This document shows positions 1 through 6,664 of a stretch of DNA of 64,000 bases, one piece after another. The DNA lies in contig NZ_JAJUWT010000002.1 in assembly GCF_021390395.1 (NCBI RefSeq), positions 124,001 to 188,000 on the forward strand, in the 5' to 3' direction. The notes below the pieces were generated by a model, which saw nothing but the letters and a program-made list of their open reading frames with translations, did not search any database and had not been told where the DNA came from. Each line of letters starts with the position of its first letter. Position 1 is the first letter of the stretch. This DNA is from Saccharothrix sp. S26 (GTDB lineage: Bacteria > Actinomycetota > Actinomycetes > Mycobacteriales > Pseudonocardiaceae). Position numbers and translations under genes: made by a program.

Positions 1-204
1 GGATTGATCGCCGACTACGCTGAGCAGTGCACGGCGAGTCGGGAACTCGTCGCGGGCCTCGACCTCGACCACGAGGTGGTGTTCCGGGGCGACGAGCGGC
101 TTTCCGTGCGCTGGGTGCTGATCCACATGATCGAGGAAACGGGTCGGCACGCGGGGCACCTGGACGTGGTGCGGGAACTGCTCGACGGCGTGACCGGCGA
201 GTAG
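1..204 (+). CDS. DinB-like DUF664 family protein, C-terminal fragment
   Basis: Only the last 67 codons lie in the window; the frame is open from base 1 and stops at TAG 202-204, so the true start is upstream. The tail, with HMIEETGRHAGHLD and then RELLDG, matches the C-terminal end of DUF664/DinB-like proteins, where conserved histidines bind metal. Members of the family are thiol-dependent transferases or have unknown roles. Its place just upstream of ftsZ is unusual, because ftsQ normally sits there in actinobacteria. The family call is fairly safe; the function is unknown. Confidence 0.7.
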   Translation, partial: GLIADYAEQCTASRELVAGLDLDHEVVFRGDERLSVRWVLIHMIEETGRHAGHLDVVRELLDGVTGE

Positions 205-240
205 CCACCGCTCACCCGGTCAGGACACAACACGGCGTGG

Positions 241-280
241 CTGCTGGACCGAGGCATTGCCGATGCATAACGTCCAGCAG
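241..280. terminator. Inverted repeat after DinB-like gene, possible terminator
   Basis: CTGCTGGAC (241-249) and GTCCAGCAG (272-280) form perfect 9-bp arms, and a smaller GCAT/ATGC pair lies inside the loop. It sits 36 bp after the stop codon of the DinB-like gene and just before the ftsZ promoter region. No T-tract follows, so a protein-binding site is an alternative to a terminator. Confidence 0.4.
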
Positions 281-292
281 GAACATACGGGG

Positions 293-324
293 TTGACATA
301 ACTCTGAACCTCTGGTTGAGAGTT
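293..324 (+). promoter_or_regulatory. Putative ftsZ promoter with overlapping palindrome
   Basis: A consensus -35 hexamer TTGACA lies at 293-298. It is followed at once by an 11-bp inverted repeat with one mismatch (AACTCTGAACC at 300-310, GGTTGAGAGTT at 314-324, 3-nt spacer). The -10 would fall inside the right arm, near 316-321. The dyad therefore covers the core promoter and could be an operator for the division gene. Which protein binds is not visible here. Confidence 0.5.
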
Positions 325-413
325 TCAATCCGGGTGGAGATCCGTCCGGGCTGTGACACCGGTGGTCATCCACTCCAGCACATGAGCACGGACACGATCA
401 GGAAGGCGGACCG

Positions 414-1757
414 ATGACGCCCCCGCACAACTACCTCGCGGTGATAAAGGTCGTCGGCATCGGCGGTGGCGGTGTCAACGCCGTCAACCGCATGATCGAG
501 GTCGGGCTCAAGGGCGTCGAGTTCATCGCGGTGAACACCGACGCCCAGGCGCTGCTCATGTCGGATGCCGACGTGAAGCTCGACATCGGCCGCGAGCTCA
601 CCCGCGGCCTCGGAGCAGGCGCCAATCCCGAAGTCGGCCACAAGGCCGCCGAAGACCACCGCGAAGAGATCGAGGAAGTCCTCAAGGGCGCGGACATGGT
701 GTTCGTGACCGCCGGCGAGGGCGGTGGCACGGGCACCGGTGGCGCGCCCGTGGTCGCCTCGATCGCCCGCAAGCTCGGCGCGTTGACCATCGGTGTGGTC
801 ACGCGGCCGTTCTCGTTCGAGGGCAAGCGCCGCGCCAAGCAGGCCGAAGAAGGCATCCAGGCGCTGCGCAACGAGTGCGACACCCTCATCGTGATCCCGA
901 ACGACCGGCTGCTCCAGCTCGGCGACATCGGCGTCTCGCTGATGGACGCGTTCCGCTCCGCGGACGAGGTGCTGCTGTCCGGTGTGCAGGGCATCACCGA
1001 CCTCATCACCACGCCCGGTCTGATCAACCTCGACTTCGCCGACGTGAAGTCCGTCATGTCCGGCGCGGGCAGCGCGTTGATGGGCATCGGCTCGGCGCGG
1101 GGCGAGGGCCGGGCGGTGCAGGCCGCCCAGAAGGCCATCAACTCGCCGTTGCTGGAAGCCTCGATGGAGGGCGCGCACGGCGTGCTGCTCTCGATCGCCG
1201 GTGGCAGCGACCTCGGGTTGTTCGAGATCAACGAGTCGGCCTCGCTGGTGCAGGAGGCCGCGCACCCCGACGCGAACATCATCTTCGGTACGGTCATCGA
1301 CGACTCGCTCGGCGACGAGGTCCGGGTGACGGTGATCGCGGCGGGTTTTGACAGTGGCGGGCCGACCCACAAGAAGTTGGAGCCCCAGGCTCTGTCCAGC
1401 CCGCCGCGCGGCACGCCCGTGGCCTCGGCCACCGCGGGTCAGGTGAACCACGACCCGCAGCCCCAGCCGGTGCCGCAGGTCCAGCAACCGCAGCCGGTGC
1501 AGCAGGTGCACCAGGTCCAGCAGCCCGTGGCGCAGGTGGAGCAGCAGGTCGTGCCGCCGCGGCCGACCGTGCCGCAGCAGCCGCAGTCCGGCCAGGGCAA
1601 CGGCCAGCCGTCCTACGCCACGCCGCAGCCGACCATGCCGAGGTCGCTGTCGCCGGGCGTGCCGGGTGGCACCAGCGGCTCGCTGCCGAGCCGTGCCGTC
1701 CCGGTGACCGACGACCCCGACGACGAGGTCGACGTCCCTCCCTTCATGCGCCGCTGA
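414..1757 (+). CDS. ftsZ: Cell division protein FtsZ
   Basis: Tubulin-like GTPase of 447 aa that polymerises into the cytokinetic Z ring. The N-terminal Rossmann region carries [10 protein letters not shown] near residue 16 and the tubulin signature GGGTGTG at 103-109. The T7 loop ([11 protein letters not shown]) that completes the GTPase site of the next subunit follows near residue 205. After the globular core, about residue 320, comes a long Pro/Gln-rich disordered linker, and the protein ends in [12 protein letters not shown], the conserved tail that binds partners such as SepF or FtsW. An AGGAAGG ribosome site precedes the ATG. pgeF, yggS, sepF, yggT and wag31 follow in the usual actinobacterial order. 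Confidence 0.98.
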   Translation: MTPPHNYLAVIKVVGIGGGGVNAVNRMIEVGLKGVEFIAVNTDAQALLMSDADVKLDIGRELTRGLGAGANPEVGHKAAEDHREEIEEVLKGADMVFVTAGEGGGTGTGGAPVVASIARKLGALTIGVVTRPFSFEGKRRAKQAEEGIQALRNECDTLIVIPNDRLLQLGDIGVSLMDAFRSADEVLLSGVQGITDLITTPGLINLDFADVKSVMSGAGSALMGIGSARGEGRAVQAAQKAINSPLLEASMEGAHGVLLSIAGGSDLGLFEINESASLVQEAAHPDANIIFGTVIDDSLGDEVRVTVIAAGFDSGGPTHKKLEPQALSSPPRGTPVASATAGQVNHDPQPQPVPQVQQPQPVQQVHQVQQPVAQVEQQVVPPRPTVPQQPQSGQGNGQPSYATPQPTMPRSLSPGVPGGTSGSLPSRAVPVTDDPDDEVDVPPFMRR

Positions 1758-1759
1758 CC

Positions 1760-1969
1760 CGCGAGAGTCCTACCTCCAGCCCGCGAGAGTCCTACGTCCA
1801 GGACCCCCGAGTTCAACGCTCAGCACCGCCCGAGGTGGCCTGAAGGTCGAGCTCGGGGGTCCTGAACGTTGAATTCAGGGGTTCTGGACGTAGGACTCTC
1901 GCGTCTTGAGCGTTGGACTCTCGCGGGCTGAGGGTTGGACTCTCGCGGCGTGAACGCAGGACTCTCGGG
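1760..1969. repeat. Dispersed 22-bp-period repeat, locus 1 (head-to-head array)
   Basis: The array starts 3 bp after the ftsZ stop and fills the ftsZ-pgeF gap. Units beginning CGCGAGAGTCCTAC start at 1760 and 1782 (22-bp period). The second runs into a 20-bp module containing GACCCCCGAGTTCAACGCTC, giving a 42-bp block at 1782-1823. The reverse complement of that block lies at 1862-1903 with 38 of 42 positions matching. Further inverted units ending in CTCTCGCG finish at 1925 and 1947, and a diverged one at 1969. The inverted halves could form a very long hairpin between the two genes. Related copies occur near 36.4, 51.4 and 58.4 kb. Confidence 0.9.
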
Positions 1970-1986
1970 TCTGGGAAGCTTGGGGG

Positions 1987-2691
1987 GTGCGCATCCGTCG
2001 TGTCCTGACCACCCGCGAAGGCGGCGTGTCGAAACCTCCCTACGACTCGTTCAACCTGGGCGACCACGTCGGTGACGACCCGGCCGCCGTCGAGGCCAAC
2101 CGCAAGCGGCTCGCCGAGGGGATCGGGCTCGAACCCGACCGGCTGGTCTGGATGGAGCAGGTGCACGGCCGCACGGTCGCCGTCGTGGACGGGCCGGTGC
2201 ACGAGCCGCTGGAAGCCACGGACGCCGTGGTGACGAAGCGGGAACGGCTCGGGCTGGTCGTGCTCACGGCCGACTGCGTGCCGGTGCTGCTCGGCGACCC
2301 CGAGGCGGGCGTGATCGCCGCCGTCCACGCCGGCCGCGTCGGCGCACGGGTCGGCGTCCTCCCGGCGACCCTGGACCGCATGGTCGAGCTGGGCGCGCGC
2401 AAGGAGCACGTCGAGGTGCTGCTCGGCCCGGCCGTCTGCGGCCAGTGCTACGAAGTCCCCGCCGCCATGCGCGACGACGTCGAGAAGCACCTGCCCGGCA
2501 GCGCCACCAAGACCCGAGCCGGCAAGCCCGCCCTCGACCTGCGCGCCGGTTTGTGGCAGCAGCTCGCCGACGCCGGCGTGGGCAAGATCGGCGTCGACCC
2601 CCGCTGCACGGTCGAGGAGAAGTCCCTGTTCAGCCACCGCCGTGACCCGGGAACGGGCCGGCTCGCGGGCGTCATCTGGATGGAGTCGTGA
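1987..2691 (+). CDS. pgeF: PgeF/YfiH family protein (multicopper polyphenol oxidase-like)
   Basis: 234-aa single-domain member of the YfiH/PgeF family. Characterised members act as purine nucleoside phosphorylase/adenosine deaminase-type enzymes, and PgeF edits peptidoglycan precursors. Visible family motifs are MEQVHGRTV, LTADCVPVLL, AAVHAG and GPAVCGQCYEV, which hold the His/Cys residues that bind zinc. The usual AVHAGWRG is HAGRVGA here, a mild variation. The GTG start at 1987 follows the repeat array directly and has no clear ribosome site. The stop overlaps the next gene by 4 bases (GTGA), so translation is probably coupled. Confidence 0.93.
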   Translation: MRIRRVLTTREGGVSKPPYDSFNLGDHVGDDPAAVEANRKRLAEGIGLEPDRLVWMEQVHGRTVAVVDGPVHEPLEATDAVVTKRERLGLVVLTADCVPVLLGDPEAGVIAAVHAGRVGARVGVLPATLDRMVELGARKEHVEVLLGPAVCGQCYEVPAAMRDDVEKHLPGSATKTRAGKPALDLRAGLWQQLADAGVGKIGVDPRCTVEEKSLFSHRRDPGTGRLAGVIWMES

Positions 2692-3386
2692 ACCGGCGCG
2701 AAGAGCTGGCGCTGTCGCTGGCCGAGGTCAAGGACCGCATCGCCAAGGCCTGCGCGACCGTCGGGAGATCACCCGATGAGGTCGACTTGCTGGCCGTCAC
2801 CAAGACGTTCCCGGCGCAGGACGTCGCGATCCTCAGCGACCTCGGCCTCACCGCGTTCGCCGAGAACCGCGACCAGGAGGCGAGCCGCAAGACCGCCGAG
2901 TTCGCCGAGCTGCGCCCGGACGCCACGGCCAAGTGGCACATGGTCGGCTCGCTCCAGCGCAACAAGGCCAAGTCGGTCCTGCGCTGGGCCGACCGGATCG
3001 ACACCGTCGACTCCGTCCGCCTCGCCGACGCCATCGCCAAGGCCGCGACCGAGCCGACCGAGGTGCTCCTCCAGGTGAGCATCGACGGCGACGAGGCCCG
3101 CGGCGGCCACCCGATCGGTGACCTTCCGCGACTCGCCGATCACGTAGCACGTTCGAGTGAACTTATTTTGCGGGGTGTGATGACCGTCGCACCCCTTGGG
3201 ATGTCTCCACAGCAGGCGTTTGCCGCTCTATATGAAGCGGTAACCCGCTTGCGGGTCGATCATCCCGGTGCGACCGTGATCTCGGCGGGGATGAGCGGTG
3301 ACCTGGAGGATGCGATAGCGCACGGATCCACGTGCGTGCGTGTCGGAACAGCGTTGCTGGGCAGCCGGAGACTAGCCTCGCCGTAA
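2688..3386 (+). CDS. yggS: YggS-type PLP homeostasis protein (PLPBP family)
   Basis: 232-aa alanine-racemase-N fold protein of the YggS/PROSC family. These bind pyridoxal phosphate and keep PLP and amino-acid pools balanced, with no established catalytic activity. The Schiff-base lysine is Lys39 in [20 protein letters not shown] and the C-terminal [22 protein letters not shown] are family hallmarks. The GTG start overlaps the pgeF stop, and the gene lies in the classic pgeF-yggS-sepF order. The part around 3150-3260 is less GC-rich than its surroundings. Confidence 0.94.
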   Translation: MNRREELALSLAEVKDRIAKACATVGRSPDEVDLLAVTKTFPAQDVAILSDLGLTAFAENRDQEASRKTAEFAELRPDATAKWHMVGSLQRNKAKSVLRWADRIDTVDSVRLADAIAKAATEPTEVLLQVSIDGDEARGGHPIGDLPRLADHVARSSELILRGVMTVAPLGMSPQQAFAALYEAVTRLRVDHPGATVISAGMSGDLEDAIAHGSTCVRVGTALLGSRRLASP

Positions 3387-3456
3387 CTGTCCGGAACCTC
3401 TGGGACGGCCGCGACGTCCTTCGGGTAGGGATCTCGGCGGAGGAAGGGCTCAAGCC

Positions 3457-4077
3457 ATGAGCGGGTTTCACAAGCTGAAGGCCTACTTCGGGATGGTTCC
3501 CGCCGAGTACGCCGACGACCCGGCCGCCTACGAGGACGACCGGCGCTACGCGGACTACCGGTCCGAGTACGCCGACGCGGACGACTACGAGCCGTACCCG
3601 GAGCAGCGCACGGCCCGCCGGCGCTCGTTCAACGGCTACCGCGCCGAACTCGACGACGCCGAGGGCTACGAGCCCGAGCGCGGCCCGAGGGCGGCACGGC
3701 GACCCTGGACGCCGGACACGCACGGCGCGCTGGCCGTGGAGCCGCAGCGCGAGCCCGTGGGCAGGCTGCGGCCCGCCCCCGAGCCCGCGAGCACCCCGCT
3801 CGGCCGCATCACCACGCTGCACCCGCGCAGCTACAACGAGGCGCGGACCATCGGCGAGCACTACCGCGACGGCACCCCGGTGATCATGAACCTCACCGAC
3901 ATGGACGACGCGGACGCCAAGCGGCTGGTGGACTTCGCGGCCGGTCTGGCCTTCGCGCTGCGCGGCTCGATCGACAAGGTCACCAACAAGGTGTTCCTTC
4001 TCTCACCTCCCAACATCGACGTCACCGCGGAGGACCGCAGGCGACTCGCGGAGGGCGGGTTCCTCAACCAGGGCTGA
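3457..4077 (+). CDS. sepF: Cell division protein SepF
   Basis: 206-aa FtsZ membrane anchor. The N-terminus ([13 protein letters not shown]) is a short amphipathic membrane-targeting helix. An acidic, Tyr-rich low-complexity linker follows to about residue 115. The C-terminal SepF domain starts near [20 protein letters not shown] and includes [23 protein letters not shown], the part that dimerises and binds the FtsZ tail. SepF is the main Z-ring tether in actinobacteria, which lack FtsA. An AGGAAGG ribosome site lies before the ATG. It follows yggS after a 70-bp gap. Confidence 0.96.
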   Translation: MSGFHKLKAYFGMVPAEYADDPAAYEDDRRYADYRSEYADADDYEPYPEQRTARRRSFNGYRAELDDAEGYEPERGPRAARRPWTPDTHGALAVEPQREPVGRLRPAPEPASTPLGRITTLHPRSYNEARTIGEHYRDGTPVIMNLTDMDDADAKRLVDFAAGLAFALRGSIDKVTNKVFLLSPPNIDVTAEDRRRLAEGGFLNQG

Positions 4078-4097
4078 GTGGTGGCACAGTTGAGCAT

Positions 4098-4382
4098 GTG
4101 GATGCCCTCTGGCTCGTGGTCTACTACGTGTTGTTCTCGTTCTGGCTGCTGCTCACGGCGCGTGTCGTCGTGGAGCTCGTCCGTAGTTTCGCCAGGGGAT
4201 GGCGGCCTGCGGGCGGGGTCGCGGTGGCGCTTGAGACCGTCTACACCGTGACCGATCCTCCGGTCCGCTTGCTGCGTCGGCTCATCCCGACCGTGCGGAT
4301 CGGCGGCATCGGTCTGGACTTGTCCATTATTGTGCTGTTGCTGGTCGTTATCATTCTGATGCGAGTAGCCGATCCCAGGTGA
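4098..4382 (+). CDS. yggT: YggT family membrane protein
   Basis: 94-aa integral membrane protein with two hydrophobic segments (about 3-27 and 72-90) joined by a basic loop containing VTDPPVRLLRRLIPTVRIGGIGLDLS, the YggT hallmark. It is thought to take part in division or envelope processes, but no biochemical activity is established. The GTG start lies 20 bp after sepF. The 3' half is noticeably richer in A and T than the flanks. Confidence 0.9.
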   Translation: MDALWLVVYYVLFSFWLLLTARVVVELVRSFARGWRPAGGVAVALETVYTVTDPPVRLLRRLIPTVRIGGIGLDLSIIVLLLVVIILMRVADPR

Positions 4383-4427
4383 GGGGACCAGGGATGTCCA
4401 CAGCCCAGGAGTGCGTGAGGTGATCTG

Positions 4428-5243
4428 ATGCCGTTGACCCCCGCGGACGTGCACAACGTCGCGTTCAGCAAGCCGCCGATTGGCAAGCGGGGCTACAACG
4501 AGGACGAGGTGGACGCGTTCCTCGACCTGGTTGAGGGCGAACTGGCCCGCCTGATCGAGGAGAACAACGACCTGCGCCAGCAGGTCGAGCAGCTCGACCA
4601 GCAGGTCGAGACCGCGCGTGCCGACCTCGAAGACGCCCGGGCGAAGGTTGCCGCAGGCGTCGGCCCGAGCCGCGTCGTGGACGAGCCCCGCAGGCTCGCA
4701 CCGGTGCCGCCCCCTTCGGCGCTGGAGCAGACCTCGCCCGGCGGTGGTGGCGACCACCACGTCCAGGCCGCCAAGGTGCTCGGCCTGGCCCAGGAGATGG
4801 CCGACCGGCTCACCGGTGAGGCCAAGGCCGAGGCCGACGGGATGCTGTCGGAGGCCCGGACCAAGTCCGAGCAGCTGTTGTCCGAGGCGCGAGCCAAGGC
4901 CGACACGATGGTCAACGAGGCGCGCACGCGTGCCGAGACCATGCTCAACGACGCGCGAACCCGCGCCGAGACGCTGGAGCGGCAGGCCCGCGAGAAGGCC
5001 AGCGCGCTCGACCGCGACGCGCAGCGCAAGCACGCCGAGGTGATGGGCAACATCACCCAGGAGAAGAACACGCTCGAGAAGCAGATCGACAAGCTGCAGA
5101 CCTTCGAGCGCGAGTACCGCACCAGGCTCAAGACCATGCTCGAGTCGTCGCTGCGCGACCTGCAGGACCGCGGCCCCGCCGCGCCGTCCGACGGCCGCCA
5201 GCAGGGTGGGTACTCCTTCGGGGCGCGCGCCGAAGCCGGCTGA
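4428..5243 (+). CDS. wag31: DivIVA/Wag31 polar growth coiled-coil protein
   Basis: 271 aa. The N-terminal DivIVA lipid-binding domain (residues 1-60) starts [17 protein letters not shown] and has [19 protein letters not shown] long coiled coil follows, with heptad-like repeats rich in Glu, Ala and Arg at about 110-250 ([20 protein letters not shown] and similar repeats). In actinobacteria Wag31 marks the poles and recruits wall-synthesis machinery; in mycobacteria it is a phosphoprotein. The gene ends the conserved division cluster. Confidence 0.96.
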   Translation: MPLTPADVHNVAFSKPPIGKRGYNEDEVDAFLDLVEGELARLIEENNDLRQQVEQLDQQVETARADLEDARAKVAAGVGPSRVVDEPRRLAPVPPPSALEQTSPGGGGDHHVQAAKVLGLAQEMADRLTGEAKAEADGMLSEARTKSEQLLSEARAKADTMVNEARTRAETMLNDARTRAETLERQAREKASALDRDAQRKHAEVMGNITQEKNTLEKQIDKLQTFEREYRTRLKTMLESSLRDLQDRGPAAPSDGRQQGGYSFGARAEAG

Positions 5244-5271
5244 TCGGCGTTGCTGATCTAGTCTGCTGCAC

Positions 5272-5799
5272 GTGCTCTACATAGTCCTGCTGTTGGTGCT
5301 GGCAGCCCTGGGGTTGCTCGTGCCCGCGCTGACCAGCGCCCAGACGCACTGGGCCTGGTTGTCCGTGGGTGCGAGCGGGGCCGCTGCCGCGGTCCTGGTG
5401 CTCGACTGGTGGCTCCGCCGCCGGTCGGGCCCCGGGGCTGCCGGCACCGCGGTTGTCGATCACCAGGTTAGCGCTGGTGATCACCCGGTCGAGTCGGAGG
5501 GTGCCGGGGACGAGCCTCCGAAAAGTCCACCCGATCAGGCATTTTCCGAGCCTGGCGAGGAGGACACCGACGCGGCCGACGCCTTGATCGTGAGCGAACT
5601 CACGGACGAGGTGCGGGTGCTGGACGAGCGCCCCCGCTACCACCTGGCCGACTGCTCGTGGCTGGCGGCCCGGCCGTCGCTGGGTCTGCCGATCAACGAG
5701 GCGCGGCACCTGGGCTTCACGCCGTGCGCGGTGTGCCGGCCGGACGCCGGCCTCGCGGCGCGCGAGCGTGCCGCGGGCCAGTCGCCCGAACCGTCCTAG
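5272..5799 (+). CDS. Membrane protein with C-terminal Cys/His cluster, unknown function
   Basis: 175 aa, function not recognised. Two hydrophobic helices (about 1-22 and 27-46) come first, then RRR and an acidic, Pro-rich stretch. The C-terminal region is HLADCSWL, then LGFTPCAVCRP, a CxxC plus His/Cys pattern like a small metal-binding (Ada-like) knuckle. The GTG at 5272 has a TAGTCT hexamer (5259-5264) about 7 nt upstream and no ribosome site, which suggests a leaderless transcript starting on its own after wag31. Confidence 0.75.
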   Translation: MLYIVLLLVLAALGLLVPALTSAQTHWAWLSVGASGAAAAVLVLDWWLRRRSGPGAAGTAVVDHQVSAGDHPVESEGAGDEPPKSPPDQAFSEPGEEDTDAADALIVSELTDEVRVLDERPRYHLADCSWLAARPSLGLPINEARHLGFTPCAVCRPDAGLAARERAAGQSPEPS

Positions 5800-5827
5800 C
5801 TGCTCAACACCGTGCTAGCTGCTCAAC
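5796..5827. repeat. 13-bp direct repeat at a convergent gene junction
   Basis: CTAGCTGCTCAAC occurs at 5796-5808 and again at 5815-5827, separated by 6 bp. Because CTAG contains TAG on both strands, the first copy supplies the stop codon of the left-hand gene and the second that of the right-hand, opposite-strand gene. A small tandem duplication is the simplest origin. Confidence 0.8.
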
Positions 5828-6336
5828 GTGGCACGCGCGGTGAACGGGGGCGCGTCCGGCGCGCCGCAGCGCTGCTCCACCTCCACGTCCACGTCGGTCA
5901 GCCGACCCGTGACGGGGTCGCGCTCGATGCCGGTGATGGTGAAGCTGCCGTGCACCGGCTCGCAGGCCAGGCCCCGTGAGACCACCAGCAGCCCCGGGTT
6001 GGTCGCGGTCGGTCGGATCCGCACGTCGGTGTAGGTGCCCACCCGCAACGGCGCGTTGCCGGGTGCGGCCAGCGTCACGGCGACGTACTCCGCGTTCGAG
6101 GACGGCGAGTCCTCGTCGAACCTGAGCGCGTGCTCGGCGTTCTCCCAGACCCGGACGTCGTCCTGCGGGGTGGAGTAGGACGCGCCCCAACCGTCCACCG
6201 GGTACGCCCCGGCCTCCGCGTGGAACGTGAACGTGGCCACGCGGTCCTCCTGGGCGACGGCCGGAGCCGCCGCGGCGGGTAAGACCAGGGCGGGCACGGC
6301 CGCCGCGGCCAGCATCAGCGCGATCGTTCGCTGCAC
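5815..6336 (-). CDS. Secreted protein of unknown function
   Basis: 173 aa from a GTG at 6336, preceded by a GAGGGGG ribosome site. A longer frame opening at 6429 has no such site. The protein begins VQRTIALMLAAAAVPALVLP and ends the hydrophobic stretch at AAAPAVAQ, a clear Sec signal peptide. The mature part is beta-rich (TFTFHAEAGAYPVDGWG, LRVGTYTDVRI) with two cysteines likely to form a disulfide (GLACEP, EVEQRCGAP). No family was recognised; a small exported beta-sandwich domain is likely. It converges on the gene ending at 5799. Confidence 0.75.
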   Translation of the reverse strand: MQRTIALMLAAAAVPALVLPAAAAPAVAQEDRVATFTFHAEAGAYPVDGWGASYSTPQDDVRVWENAEHALRFDEDSPSSNAEYVAVTLAAPGNAPLRVGTYTDVRIRPTATNPGLLVVSRGLACEPVHGSFTITGIERDPVTGRLTDVDVEVEQRCGAPDAPPFTARATLSS

Positions 6337-6464
6337 GGGTGTTCCCCCTCGTTCGGCGGACCCCGGGCGGGGCCCGTCCTCCCAGGCTCCCGAGGGCCGG
6401 GGGAGGGCGGCATGGGGGGAACTACTCAAAGCGGTTTGCGCGGGTGGTTACCCTTGGTGGTAGC

Positions 6465-6660
6465 ACGGCGTTGATCCGGCCATCACCGGGGAGCCTCCGG
6501 AAGAACGGGCGCGAGCCCCAGTAGAACCGGACGGGTGCGGCCCGTCACAGCCGTCGACGAGAGGCCAGAGCCTTCGCGCCCTGGCAAGCGGGGTGGTACC
6601 GCGGTGCGCCGTGACCGGCGTGTCGTCCCCGTGAGCCGGTTGGACGCACGCGAGGAGCAG
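6465..6660 (+). promoter_or_regulatory. T-box leader of ileS (short Stem I, Ile specifier ATC)
   Basis: A short Stem I region surrounds CCGGCCATCACCGG, in which ATC at 6482-6484 is the isoleucine specifier codon; GGGGAGCCTCCGG and AAGAAC follow. The T-box core GGTGGTACCGCGG at 6592-6604 contains the bulge that pairs with the NCCA end of uncharged tRNA. In actinobacteria such ileS leaders control translation by hiding the ribosome site. The GAGGAG just before the ileS ATG fits that. No T-tract terminator is visible. Confidence 0.9.
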
Positions 6661-6664
6661 CACG

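Noticed and set aside
1440..1640. CAG/CCG-rich tandem codons in ftsZ
   Set aside because: They encode the Pro/Gln linker of FtsZ and are not a separate DNA repeat element.
1760..1969. CRISPR array in the 22-bp repeats
   Set aside because: Repeats abut with no unique spacers of constant size, units are inverted relative to each other, and no cas gene is near.
4394..4402. ATGTCCACA, close to the DnaA box TTGTCCACA
   Set aside because: A single imperfect box between yggT and wag31 without neighbours or an AT-rich element is not an origin.
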